Part shown: in pieces, positions 1-11,637 of the stretch
How the letters are laid out: each line of letters starts with the position of its first letter
How positions within the stretch are numbered: position 1 is the first letter of the stretch
From: Neodiprion pinetum
Lineage: Eukaryota; Arthropoda; Insecta; Hymenoptera; Diprionidae
NCBI RefSeq assembly: GCF_021155775.2
Contig: NC_060237.1
Span: 31,235,257 to 31,299,256 of the forward strand
Direction of reading: 5' to 3'
Length of the DNA: 64,000 bases
Notes under the pieces: generated by a model
Told to the model about the DNA's origin: nothing
The model's input: the letters and a program-made list of their open reading frames with translations, nothing else
The model's database searches: none
Translations under genes and position numbers: made by a program

Positions 1-711
1 ATAACATTTCCAACCTGTAAGCATGTTTGCTGCAACTCAGGCAGCTATGTACTGCGATCAAATTGCAATACCTATAGTGCATTTAGGCTCTAAGCGACAA
101 GTTTGTTTTGCAAACGTTGAAAGTTTCACCCTGTTTCGCGTTTCCATCGGTTGTATATGGATATGTAGAGGTTTGGCCTCGAGCATTCGCACCCGAGATC
201 AATTATGATTATAACATAAAATGTCAAGCTGCGGATAAGATCGTCGAATGCATAATTCAATCGCCGTATAGCTGTAAGGCACACACGTTCGATATCCCTG
301 CGGTGTACGGTTGAAAAATGCGGATTTACGGGAATTTTATACTTATGTGTTATATACATAGGCAGCTGGCAGTCGGATGTAAAGATTCGCGAAGAGAAAG
401 GGACAATAAGAATCAACGATGAATATTAAAATACGTGTATCAAATAAATTATATACCTATACGACCAGGAAGCTGGTTAAAGGCCGAATATTAGTGAAAG
501 ATCAAACTAAAATAACTTTGTTTCGCGGCCAAACTTAAGTGAGTTCGTTAATCTAATCACGATTACAGAAGTCCTGAAAATATTATTTCGCAAAATCATA
601 TGGAACAACATGATACATCCTTCGTACCACGCTTACTAATTTACGAATACAACTCGCGAATAGGCCTGGGCATAACGCTGGTATGTAGCTAGCGATGGAC
701 GCTGACAATGA

Positions 712-1190
712 GCTAAAAATCATCGATGCGTCGATTAATCAGGTCGATGATAATCGAACACGATTCGATTGAATCGGTAAAAATGAATCGATTAATCGAT
801 TATTTCGTATTTTTTTTTTTTTGAAACGGTGCATACAAAACAAAAATTTCGTAAATTTCATTAGGTAGTCTTAATAGCGGTAAAGTTTTTTTTTTTTTCA
901 ATTTATAGTTTCATTCGAACCATTTTTCAATTTCCGGTGAAAATATTTATTTATCCATCACTCGTTGTGTCAAATAAGGTACTTGGTAAGTAAGACAATG
1001 ATGCTAATTGATACTTTGATCACATAAATTAATACCGCATCGCGTCGTTCATAGGAGTAAAGAACGGAAACCAATGGTGAGGTAAAATCATCGAGTCGAT
1101 CGATAATTTACCATAAAAAATAATCAATTATACTCGATTAATCTAGGAAAAATATGTGATTTCATCGAAAATCGATTAACCTCGGTCATT
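712..1190. repeat. ATCGAT/ATTAATCGAT-rich degenerate repeat
   Basis: Between about 712 and 810, and again between about 1085 and 1190, the sequence is dominated by variants of ATCGATTAATCGAT, much of it self-complementary. The two blocks flank about 270 bp of ordinary AT-rich sequence. This could be the remains of a small non-autonomous DNA transposon, because some insect hAT-type elements carry such ends. I could not find matching terminal repeats or a target-site duplication. Confidence 0.35.
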
Positions 1191-1338
1191 CTTAGCATAA
1201 CTAAACGTGTCAGACCGCGTATGTTATGATTATTGACGCAGTATACACCATGCGTGAGGTAGATCAGTATGCAAGTAGGTATGGGCGTCGAAGTTGAAGG
1301 CGCGAACTGTAAACGTGTACGAACGTTCCCAGCGGTGT

Positions 1339-1356
1339 CACACACACACACACACA
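1339..1356. repeat. (CA)9 microsatellite
   Basis: Nine uninterrupted CA dinucleotides. Confidence 0.95.
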
Positions 1357-2681
1357 CCGTTGCGCGCGTACGCATGTATGTATATTGCCGAGCGTGCGTT
1401 CTAATTACACCTACACGCCTTCGAAGACCCATTGTACATTTTACGTAGAATTATGGTTACACGTACGCGGTATATAATACGCCATGTTTCGGATACAGCA
1501 CGATGGACCGCACATAATTTGTATTATTTATACGCATATCATGTTATCTGTATAATGTGAACATATTTTTCGTAAATACATCATTCAAATAATACATGTA
1601 CTCTTGGGAGGACTTATCGAATAACTCTCGCGCCGGGATCGCGATTAAGATTTTCTTCTTTCAACTTCTCGACCGCGCGTGTTGCGCGGACTGTTGAAAA
1701 TTAGTCTGAACAGAGTTTCTCGGCTAATATCAGCTGAAAGCAACACGGGCGTTGACGTCAAGCTGCGCGACTGGTAAAAATATGCATATATGTGTGAGGG
1801 GCACGCGGTCTGCGTCGGCACTGTCCGTCGCAAAATTCTTACCGCCAAACGACCGATCCTATACCGATGACCGAAATCACGTATACCAGCCTCGACTTTT
1901 GAACTGACCTTCGATAAGTCTACCTATAAATTTGAATAGGATAAGGGTCATTGCTGTACCTAGTTGTTTCGTCGTCGAGAAATTTCGAGCTAAATTAGAG
2001 ATCGGGGATTCAAGAATATACTTTATACGTAATACGTTATGCATTTATAAAATCGTCAGAGTCACAACAATCACAACGACGTCGCCATCCGAGAGAACGG
2101 GGCCCAGACGTCGAGACTTATACCAGGCGTGTAACATCAAGATACGATTGTTAAGCATAATGTTGATTTCGATTGATTACGATCAACTCTTCGTCGGCTT
2201 TTGCCGCGCAGTTAGACGACGCGTTGTAGCTCGAAAGGTGGAAGGGAATGAAAAAGGAGAAAAAAACGGCAGATTTCCGCGCGAACGTTTATACGCGCGT
2301 TTATACCTTTCGACGGGTTTTTGCTTAATTTTCCTGCCCCCTCCCCTGCCCCTCTTGCCACGATTAAAAGGAAAGGCGAGTCGTCAATTAGAGAGTTAGA
2401 CAGAGAGACTCACGAGTTGTTCGGGCGTCGTGTTTTTCATGATGCGTGTTCCTCGCCTCCGTTTGAAAATTTCCACGTGCTGAGGTGCGGTGTAAGGTGT
2501 GCGGTATAAGGTTTCGAGTATCCGGTGGTCCGGCGACGTCGAGGCACGATCGGCTAATGCAAGTTGCGAAACTAACCCGAGAAACGCGAGCGTGCGACTC
2601 GTGCGGCGAACGACGCAAGTCTGTGAACCGAAATAATCGCGAGGGAGAGACGAAGAAGAAGACGAAGAAGAAGGAAAACGA

Positions 2682-2701
2682 AGAGAGAGAGAGAGAGAGA
2701 G
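2682..2701. repeat. (AG)10 microsatellite
   Basis: A pure AG/GA run next to a GAAGAA-rich tract (2651-2680). Together they create spurious Arg/Glu- or Ser/Leu-rich open frames. Confidence 0.9.
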
Positions 2702-2751
2702 GCAGGGAGGGAGGGAAGTACGCACCTAAGTACGTACGACGCGCAAACACG

Positions 2752-2772
2752 CACACACACACACACACACAC
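2752..2772. repeat. (CA)10 microsatellite
   Basis: An uninterrupted CA run ending in a single C. Confidence 0.95.
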
Positions 2773-4730
2773 TCGCGCACACGTCTCACGCTCGACGGTG
2801 AAAGGACGCCACGGTGGCTTTAAAATAACGCGACGTGTCTTATATACAGGACCTTATATACGTATGCAGGCAGTTAGGCAGGTATTAATAATGGTTGTTC
2901 GTCGTTCGCCAGTCCGACCTTAGAGTCGAACGTGCGGGTAACGTGGAAGAATAGTAGGATTTTCTTTGAGACAACGCGCTGCCCTCGCCCGACATGCCGC
3001 ACTTGCGATTCGTTTAATCGTGATGCAGGTTTCGTTGCCTTTGAAAAATCCGAGGATCGTCCGCCGATGCAGCGCAGAGCGCGACGGATATCTATAATTA
3101 TTTACGATCACTGTCGCTGCTTAATTATTATTAATTACCGATCATCGATAGATCGAACCAATGTTTCGTCGTTCCGTTGATCATCGTCCAATGCAGACGC
3201 GACCATGTAAACAAATTATCTATAGGTGCTGCTGCAGGGATGCGACGTTTGACCAATAACGACGTATAATTGACACTTTTCCAATCCGTTTGACGTTACG
3301 TGAACTTCTAAGTCTGCGGGTAGGTGATCCTCGAAAGGAAAAGAGCGCAGCATATATCGTTCCAATAACTGTACCGTATGCACGTACATACGTGACAGCG
3401 GACAAGAGGCAACTATCAACGATATAACGAACGGCACGGAACTGGAAGACTTTCTGTGACTGATATCGAGTAATTTACTGATTGCGCACACGTCGGTGTG
3501 AACATAATTTTTCCGAGTCGATCAAAGTTGTAAAGATAAAGCGACGCTCTCGATCCGCGAATCGAACCCTACAGAATCGTAATATCCGTACAGAGACGGT
3601 CCCGTGAAGGTGTAGCAATTGTTAAGAGAGCGATTGACGAACGGCAAACAATTCTTTCACAATCCGATATTGCGACCACATATACAACGTGACGGCATAC
3701 GATGACTCTCGGTATTCGAGCGACGATCGAAAATACACCAACATCGAGCTAGTACCTGTGGGATTTGAGATTGGCAAGGAATGCGGATCGTCAACTTCGA
3801 TATCGATCCCCGGCGTCGCGACGCTCCTCCGTCCCAAGGTGACCTTCGGTCACGACTCGCTGTATATCCGACGGCGTCGTTTGCGAGCGACAAGTCGCCA
3901 CGCGTTGCGCTGCGCGGGGGCCGATGCTCCGAGATATTGGTACACGCGATACGAAGCCGTGAAGAGTATTCGCGACGTACCGCGAATTGAAAACGAACGG
4001 GGGATGGACTGGAGCAATTTTGGCGAAAAATCAGTCACGTTCATCTTGTCGTTACATCTGCAGGAAATATTACCCTTACCCTTTACATTCCGCAGTCGCT
4101 AGGATTCCGAGATCGAAAGCCACAGACTGCGGCGGCAATACGTGGGTATACTGCAGACGAATATCAGATTCTACACCCTCACAGCTGTATAAGGTGCAAA
4201 AAAAAAACTTGCACGCAGGCGCCTTTTCGACGAGTCGTCCGATGAAAGGACGCGCGGGTCGATTATTGCCCGCCTTTTACCTCATGGATTTTTCCGCCCT
4301 CGTGTGTTTGATCGCTGATCGGCTTCCGAAATTTCGCGCAGGGCTCGAGGCCTCGTTATTGAATAAGCGTAGGCATTTCAAGGTCCGAAATTAATCAGGA
4401 CTTATTGACGGCTAAACACGAATATGTGTACCGATGGCGCGGCGCTTGTTGCCTCGCGACGAACGGAGTCGAACAGCAGGAATTGGTAACAGAGGCCGAA
4501 CGTACCCCGAGGACCAAGAGACCACTGGTCGAATAACGCTGACAACCTTCGGGCGAAAGTGAAAGGCGCTTAATTACAGGCGTGCGAATGTCGGGTGAAT
4601 TTGTCGAATGGTTTATAGGTATAGAGGTCGCCTGCTTGACGATTCTTCGACGGATACGTGGGTGTGCAGCAGGGTGGAAATCAAACGTGTCTGAGAATCG
4701 GTAGAACGGTGGGGTCGAAGGAGGATTTTA

Positions 4731-4754
4731 GAGAGAGAGAGAGAGAGAGAGAGA
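4731..4754. repeat. (GA)12 microsatellite
   Basis: A pure GA run of 24 bases. Confidence 0.95.
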
Positions 4755-5868
4755 TGAAGGCAAGAGCTGGGTAGATTTTATTTCCTATGCAACACGGGTA
4801 ATATTTGATAAGTCTATCGGTATAAACCGGTTGGATATCCGTATGACTCGCGATACGTATTTGAAAAAATGTTCACGATTAAAATTCTCACCCGGGAAGG
4901 ACTATTTTAGTAAATACTACGACATTTGTGGAATTACATTAATTAACCAAGTCCAGACAAAGCCGGAGAGTTGTTAACAAGTGTACGTGGTGATTTCAAT
5001 TCTACCTTGCCCGAGATGTTTGCACCTGTAACGCATTTGTAGGATTTTACGAAAGCTCGTATACATAAGTATATGTTATATTGTTACGCGAAAAAAGGTA
5101 AATTGTTTCGTTACGTTTGGATATGCCGATGATGAATATCGGCGTGTAATATACCTAGAGTAAAGGTAACGATTGCCTCGTTGATTAAGTGAATAAGTAA
5201 AACAGTTAGTCGATCAATTGCCTTTGCGGAAACAGGAGGCGCGCACATCTCTGCCTTCTTTTGCTCTTTGCAGCATGGCTTCCTCACGACTACAGTCACC
5301 GGCTGAAAGTTCAAGATACAAGGTCAACGCTATCTCTCAAGGTCGCCCGGATTCATTCAGTATGCTTACCCGGAAATTTTCGCGAGAAAATAAAAATACG
5401 AATATTAGGAAATCCTGGCATAGCCCGGCATAATTTGGCCATGCAGTGAGAGTATATATTATAAACCGCGTAATCGACTTTGACAAATTCGTACCAAATT
5501 CTCTCCAGGCGAGTGTCCGTGCTCCATTTCACGACGTATTTATAACACGTACAACAATTGCAACCCGAATAAATGTTTAATTTTTTTTCACGCGCAGCAC
5601 TCACAATCAAATTGGCAATAAATCATCTTTCAAGTCCACCTTAACGCGACTATTTCCCCTAATCGATCACGTCACTGCGAATTTCAACGAAACGGAGCAT
5701 AGAAAATAATCGATAAACAATCGAAATCGTTCAACGTGAGATTCAAGTTTTGCGCAAACGCTGCCTGCATCTGTCACTGATCATCGCCGGCTGATCGTCT
5801 CGGCTCACGGACGATCAAGTACCTGCGTACATCTAATTAATTGGCGAAAAAGCAAGAATGAACGTTAC

Positions 5869-5988
5869 CTCGTCTATCGGTTCGGGACTGTAAGAGTTGT
5901 TTGCGTCGTTCTGAACCGGTGCAGCCTCGCCGTTTTTCGCGTAACATGTGCAGATTTTGCTCAGAAGCGAACCGTTCTTCGTCTTCAT
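5869..5988 (-). CDS. Candidate first coding exon of an unrecognised gene
   Basis: On the minus strand an ATG at 5988 opens a 40-codon frame that ends exactly at a GT donor (GAC GAG, then gtaacg). It is in phase 0 and has an in-frame stop a few codons upstream. The peptide starts MKTKNGSLLSKICTCY and ends SPEPIDE, a mixed soluble composition unlike the low-complexity frames nearby. I do not recognise the family and could not find the following exon, which would lie to the left or outside the window. It could be a chance frame. Confidence 0.3.
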
Positions 5989-6455
5989 ATTGCCCGACAG
6001 CCAGTAACTTCACTTCCACCAATTAATCTGACCAACGTTTCTAAATACCAGGCGATGCAGTCTCGGATGCACTGAATTGTTCAGCGCGTATTACACGGAA
6101 TCTGGCTTGACGTAGTAACAGCTACTTATATTCTTACAAAGAATCAGCCAGCGGGGTAGAAACACTCGCGGCGTTTGAAAACGGAGTGTGCAGCATCCTC
6201 TGGGTACGGACCTAATCTATATTATAAGGACGTACCGGGAGGGGAGAACCTGACCTGCCCGTCTCTCGCTATCCCACCGTGCAAGGGCCAATGGCAAGCC
6301 GTTTCACGGCCTGTTTCGATTCCATGGCGTGTGTTTGCACGCACGTATCCAACGGGGGTGGCTCGGGAGGCTCGAGGGCCCTCGATTCTTACTTCCTATT
6401 CAAAATATTACCCAATTCTCACACATGTTTGCCACCGAATGTTTGGGGAAAATAT

Positions 6456-6612
6456 TCCAGAACCTGAGACTCTGTTTTTCCTGACACTTCCCACGATAGA
6501 AACCTGATATTTTCAGTTTTTCCATGACTCAATTGAAAATCCCCTGACAATTCTGAGTTTTCCATGACCCCTTTTAAACGATCCTGACATTTACAAGTTT
6601 TCCAGGTATGTC
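6456..6612. repeat. Degenerate CCTGACA/TTTTCCATGAC tandem repeat
   Basis: Variants of CCTGACA and of GTTTTTCCATGACY alternate several times in about 155 bp. Similar 'CCTGA...TTTCCAGG' strings are widespread as dispersed repeats in arthropod genomes, as far as I recall. There is no coding potential here. Confidence 0.45.
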
Positions 6613-7663
6613 GCCCGACTTCTACATTTAACTGAAATAATCACGCCGATGAAGAATTTACTATACGTTTTGTAGATATTTAAGTGCATATGATGAACAG
6701 CACGTAACTTGTTTCGGATTCAGCCGTACTCTTTGCTTTTCTCTCTTTTCGGTAAATTACAAGTGATTAATGGACAAAATTAGTGTATCGTACGTGCGAA
6801 CACGTTGCATGCAATTACGTAAAGTCGAGGCCCCGTTTACGTCTTTAAAAAGCTTTACAAAAAAAACAATTTTGTTTCGCATACGTCACAGTACCTTGAT
6901 AGTCGGTTTTTGAGTACACATAATCGGCGGGTTGATTTTTGCACAATATCTTATCCTGAGTGTTGAAAGGATAAATAGTCCGCGATGCGTTATCAATATT
7001 TCTTACAGCACGTCTATAACTATGTGGCAAAAAGTCAATCACGAATTTTCACGTTCCTTTCACCGAAAAACAAAACTTTTTTCGCAATGACGTTGAGTAA
7101 GACCCACGAGTTTATTATCATTAAAAATTATCAGCAATTAACGAAACCAGTTCCGCAATATTGCACAATTCCTTCGTTGAAGCAATTTATAACCACCCCT
7201 GTGCGATTCGATCGAGACTTGTTTTCGCACTACCGGATAAGCTCGAATTATATACATGCATATACTCGTTGCGGCAAGTGTCAGATCACGTTGCAGCTGT
7301 AAAATAAGCAATAAATACATATAGCATTATTGCTAAGTAAATGTGACAGCTAAACCCTGTTCGCGCGCGGTGTAATAATTTATAATCTTATCAGCACACT
7401 TCAATATCCGTTATAAGCCGACCTTGAAACATTCCGATTTGACAATAAAACGATATATCTTAGGAGCAGTAATTTTTATAGCACAACAGGTCGAACTGCC
7501 TCGAGTTCCCCGTGGCGAACCGTTATAACCCGGTGTTGTGAAGTGATGCCTTAAAATCGTTCACTCTCGATCTGCCGCAATTGGAAACTACAATTCCATG
7601 CACTTCTCGAGTGATTATGTATGTTGCATCTCAGGGTCACTTATTCGTTGCCGAACGCGAAAG

Positions 7664-7701
7664 GGAGAGAGAGAAAGAGAGAGAGGGAGAGTAAGAGAGA
7701 A
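7664..7701. repeat. Imperfect GA-rich microsatellite
   Basis: An interrupted (GA)n tract with GAAAGA and GGGAGA variants over 38 bp. Confidence 0.85.
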
Positions 7702-10310
7702 AAAGGTTGCGTCAGCCGTACTCGTTTTCAGCAATAAATGACCCATATTGTTTTGCAAACGGTCGCATTGAATTTCTGCAATGTATCAATATGCGGATAC
7801 TGTAAGATGAACGACATTTGATCAAAAGAGTTTTATCGGCAATATACCTAATTTATAACACATCTGCCTATAATCGATAAAGCAGCCGTATAACCCTCGC
7901 AATGCGATGGAAAAGTTCCACCTTTTTGCCAGTGAAACCACAATGGATGTTGGCACGATTCGACATCATGTTTCTTCTAACTCGTGTCTTAATTTAATGA
8001 CCGCGTATCAGACTAATCAACAAATGATAAGTATCATAGGGATTATCCTTTTAACGTGCAGAAATCTAAGCAACACCACGGGTGTGCGATTTTATTGCAC
8101 TTGTAAAGTCTAGTTATTACATGACAAATGACAATAACAACTTCGCCAAATACTTCCTATACTCTATATCGATCTATATTATATTCGGCATCACCTTATA
8201 TCATATAGTTTTATGACGATGATTTTGTAAATTCGTAGGATTGTATGGATTACTAGAATCACTAGAGACGGTTCATTTCGTTTTTTTAATCTGTCCGATA
8301 TTGTAATACTTTAATCACGAGAATTAGCGGCGAAAAATTTTACTATTCCTCGCCTGTTGTCAGCGCAGCCAATGAGAGGAAATATAACGCGGCGTGTAAA
8401 TTGGGTTTTACAGGTACGGCCTAGCTACGAACACTCTTCGATTGCAGAAAGAACCCTTGTGACGGAACTCTTGGGCACTCGTTAAGACGCGCGTCGGTGA
8501 CTATCAAAAATAGAAATTCCGCGGAGCCGACGAAAGACCAAAGACCCAAAGACTAGTTCATTTTTAAATAGGAAACTCACATCTCACAATTAGACGCACG
8601 CCAACGGCGAATTCGAGCGGATGTGCCGGCTCCACCCCTTCCATTCTCTTCATTCCCCCGTGCTATTAACGCCTCACACGCGAATTACAATACGCGGTAT
8701 ATGTTAAGCCCGTGTCCTTACATGCAATCACGTCGTAAAATTATGGATAAAGGTAACAAGTACGCAATTTCATTAATTGCGTTGCATTAATTGTCCCTGA
8801 AGAGGAACGACGCGTCTCGTGAAGATGGGAACGAATGATCGGGCGAATGAGAGATCGGAACATTGCAATAGAGAACTCGCGGGACTATATTCAAATACCA
8901 AGGTGACACGAGCGCCCTCGATGCTCAGTCAAAGCGGATGGCAATGATATTCAGTTCAGTGGAACAACGCGCATAATACACCTGATCGGAATATTGTTTT
9001 GTACGTAAGGCGTTTCGTGGATTACACAGCGTGTAGAAGTTTGGGGACCGGAATCGGTGACGGTACGACACGTCCCGAATTGCAGTAGTAACGCAGGAAT
9101 GGCGCACAACCACGCCAGCGAGTCGAGTCACCAAACCGCAGCTAGGTATAATTACTGTTATATCAGATGAAAAATGCTCACAGCTGGACCGACGTGCTCC
9201 CACTTTTCATTGACATAATCCCAATTCTCCTCTTCCATGACGGCCTTGGTCACAGTGATCGCGAGAATGAAGGTGTTATCGGTATTGGTATTCGATACGA
9301 GGTACGGCCAGGCTCTCCTCCCCTTAATCGCGGACCGCGATGATCACGCGCGACGATTGATGAATGAATCGAGAGCACGACGATGAGACAGGAGCTCCTC
9401 GGAGCTCGGCTCTGTTTCTCTTCCACCCGCCAGCGAGACGAAGCCAACCCAACGACAGGGATGCGCCTCTTCCTCGAGACGCGACGCGCACCACGTAACT
9501 CAAGCGTAGATCGAGGTATCATTATACAGGCACACGAGTCGTTACGTTGCGTTTCGACTTACGTCACGGCTAACATGTTGGCTCCCCATCGGGCCAACGG
9601 GACGGAAATACATCAATCGAGCGTGGGGAAGGGTATTTTTGGAACATCGACTTCGTTAGTGGCTTCGCTTCGGGAATGTAAATCGTATAAATCCGATCGC
9701 GCCCATTTGCGACCAAAAACAATGCGCACTCACATCACGTGCACCCCTAAGAATGATGATTTCCTTGCGGTGAACTATCGAACGTAAACGAGTAGTCTGA
9801 TTCGATCGAATCTCTGACGTTTCCTTTTGCATTGCAGGTACGATCCGTCGGGCTTGAATGCCGGGCGCGGAACGGACCAGGTAATACTGTACAGGTTGTA
9901 GAAACTGGATAAAAGTTACGCAAGACTTTGCCTTTTGACAGGCCGCTCGTGCATATTCCCCGTGTGATTTATTGTCAATTTGTTCACGCCTGCTGAATTT
10001 ATTCGGTACGCACAGAGAATCTGCATTGATTGTACCGTCATCCAAACGGAATGTCAAAACCATTTCGACCATACATGTAGATTTCTATAATTACTGTATA
10101 TTCTGTACAAGCTTCGACATTTTATCCTGAGAAGGACACGCTTCATTTTTAGGTTCATGCAAGAAGAGGGCTGTTGTCTAGTATAAAACATCTAAACAAC
10201 TCGAATTACATTTAACCAAGCGACAATTCTGAAACTTGCCGAAATGTATAAGGATGGCCTTATAAGGTACACCGTTATCATATAAACATTACAAACGTTT
10301 GGAAGCGTAC

Positions 10311-10394
10311 GTCAGGATGGCCGAGCGGTCTAAGGCGCTGCGTTCAGGTCGCAGTCCACTTCTGTGGGCGTGGGTTCGAATCCCACTTCTGACA
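10311..10394 (+). tRNA. tRNA-Leu (anticodon CAG)
   Basis: The 84-nt sequence folds as a class II (long variable arm) tRNA. The acceptor strand GTCAGGA pairs with TTCTGAC, followed by discriminator A. Box A (TGGCCGAGCGG) and box B (GGTTCGAATCC) are canonical. The anticodon stem CTGCG/CGCAG closes a loop with CAG, which reads Leu CUG codons. The variable arm pairs CCACTTCTGTGG. There is no intron. A run of eight T at 10396-10403 ends the Pol III unit directly. Confidence 0.97.
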
Positions 10395-10395
10395 A

Positions 10396-10403
10396 TTTTT
10401 TTT
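10396..10403 (+). terminator. Pol III terminator of tRNA-Leu
   Basis: Eight consecutive T begin two bases after the discriminator of the tRNA. Confidence 0.85.
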
Positions 10404-10832
10404 CATTCCCCAAACACAAATTTACTTTGCAGTACCTGTAACAAACAGAGTACATGGCCCACAAACAGGACTCACCTTATAGTCCAGTCATTATAGACTA
10501 AAAACCATTTTTCGAATATACGCATAAGCATGATTTGTGTGACAGTGACCCCCCCCCTCGAGACAGCTGTGAAAAAAAAATTCACTAAATAATTATTCAC
10601 GGGTAGGGTTGGTTTTTTGGATATAAGGACTGGACTATTACCTTCGGCTATCCTAGATTTCATTTTTCTTGCAGTTACATGCAGTGCGTCACAAAATCAG
10701 TAAAACGGACAGGCGACATGCGAACACACATTTTGCTCTCCACGACTTGCATTATTCTGCCGGCTGTCAGTAATCCCAAATCAGAATATTAACATATGGA
10801 CATGTAAATGCAACGTCGGCAACGTTCTCAAG

Positions 10833-10903
10833 GCATCGGTGGTTCAGTGGTAGAATGCTCGCCTGCCACGCGGGCGGCCCGGGTTCGATTCCCGGCCGAT
10901 GCA
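10833..10903 (+). tRNA. tRNA-Gly (anticodon GCC)
   Basis: A 71-nt cloverleaf. The acceptor GCATCGG pairs with CCGATGC and is followed by discriminator A. Box A is TGGTTCAGTGG and box B is GGTTCGATTCC. The anticodon loop CTGCCAC reads GCC for glycine, with stem CTCGC and its partner GCGGG (one wobble or mismatch). A T6 run at 10909-10914 serves as terminator. It lies 439 bp after tRNA-Leu on the same strand. Confidence 0.97.
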
Positions 10904-11358
10904 AATTCTTTTTTATTTCCTACATCTACACCTGTGGTCAAGGTGAATTACTATTGGTCGTCGATTTCTCGACTCATTTCGTAATCTGTGGAGATTCCAT
11001 CAGTACAGTATAAAACATCTACAACGGAGTGTCAAAACATCTTTTTGACAAACGTCAACGAGACTGTATTTAACTCAACGTAGAGTTTCTCAGTCAGTTC
11101 ATGCGCACAATCTTGCATTACGTCATTTTTTAATCTTTCATACTGTCAAATGACGAATAAAAATCGCACCGACCGCGACAGACACCTGCCACGTTATACG
11201 TCATTGGAACGTATTTACAACATCTTAGGTAACGTGCTACCTGTAAATGTAAGACAAAAAGCTGGTTATTAGTCAACATTCGTGTAAAGTTCATCGCAAC
11301 GACAGTGAAACGCATCCCTTGAGCCGTTGATTAGCTTTGTTTGCGCCTTCCAAAATTG

Positions 11359-11438
11359 TCCTCGGTAGTATAGTGGTAATTACGCCCGACTTATCCGAAT
11401 AATCTTGGGAGACCGGGGTTCAAATCCCCGCCGGGGCA
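11359..11438 (+). pseudogene. tRNA-like Pol III gene, tRNA-Asp-related, no normal anticodon loop
   Basis: The D arm (TAGTATAGTGG) and T arm (GGTTCAAATCC) match Pol III boxes A and B. The variable region AGAC and the general frame resemble eukaryotic tRNA-Asp. The first base cannot pair with its partner (T against C). The anticodon arm is abnormal: stem CCCGA/TTGGG encloses 15 nt instead of 7. Inside it TTAT and ATAA are self-complementary around CCGA, so the arm would form a longer hairpin with no seven-base loop. An intron is not a convincing alternative, because the residue after a TAT anticodon would be C rather than a purine. TTTTT at 11442-11446 could terminate transcription. Confidence 0.6.
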
Positions 11439-11637
11439 ACCTTTTTGACTCTTGATTGACATATATTACATTCGCGTTTTCTCTTCATGGAATCAGAGTA
11501 GTTTTTTCGATATGCAAGAAATTCCATTCCAACATAGAATCAACCGTGGGATTATAACGATTGGCTGCACACGGTGAGAAATTTGTATGCAATAAATAAT
11601 GCGCGCGCAAGACGGGCTCATTCAGCGTCCTTCAAAC

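Larger units (their letters stand above)
1..5868. other. Non-coding region, no supported gene
   Basis: I found no open frame here with both a recognisable protein and consistent splice sites. The region holds an ATCGAT-rich patch (about 712-1190), CA and GA microsatellites, and a GC-richer stretch around 1900-4400. That stretch has several short overlapping frames of simple composition, which look like chance or untranslated leader sequence. It may be an intron or upstream region of a gene reaching beyond the left edge. Confidence 0.5.
5989..10310. other. Intergenic or intronic region, no supported gene
   Basis: This AT-rich stretch has stops in all frames. It contains the repeats at 6456-6612 and 7664-7701 and one very short candidate exon at 9838-9912. 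I see no recognisable protein or structural RNA. Confidence 0.5.

Noticed and set aside
2388..2823. Overlapping open frames of 109-133 codons on both strands
   Set aside because: They are produced by GA and CA microsatellites (Ser/Leu, Arg/Glu and Cys/Val repeats). No recognisable domain is present.
3689..4102. 137-codon plus-strand frame
   Set aside because: Arg-rich, no motif, and frames of similar length overlap it on both strands.
6175..6507. 110-codon plus-strand frame
   Set aside because: It runs into the CCTGACA repeat and has no recognisable feature.
9656..10072. 138-codon minus-strand frame
   Set aside because: No family resemblance, no splice context and unremarkable composition. 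It overlaps the plus-strand candidate exon at 9838-9912.
11390..11415. Reading 11359-11438 as an intron-containing tRNA-Ile(TAT)
   Set aside because: It would need C at position 37 and an 8-nt intron with no splice motif. The body resembles tRNA-Asp, not tRNA-Ile.
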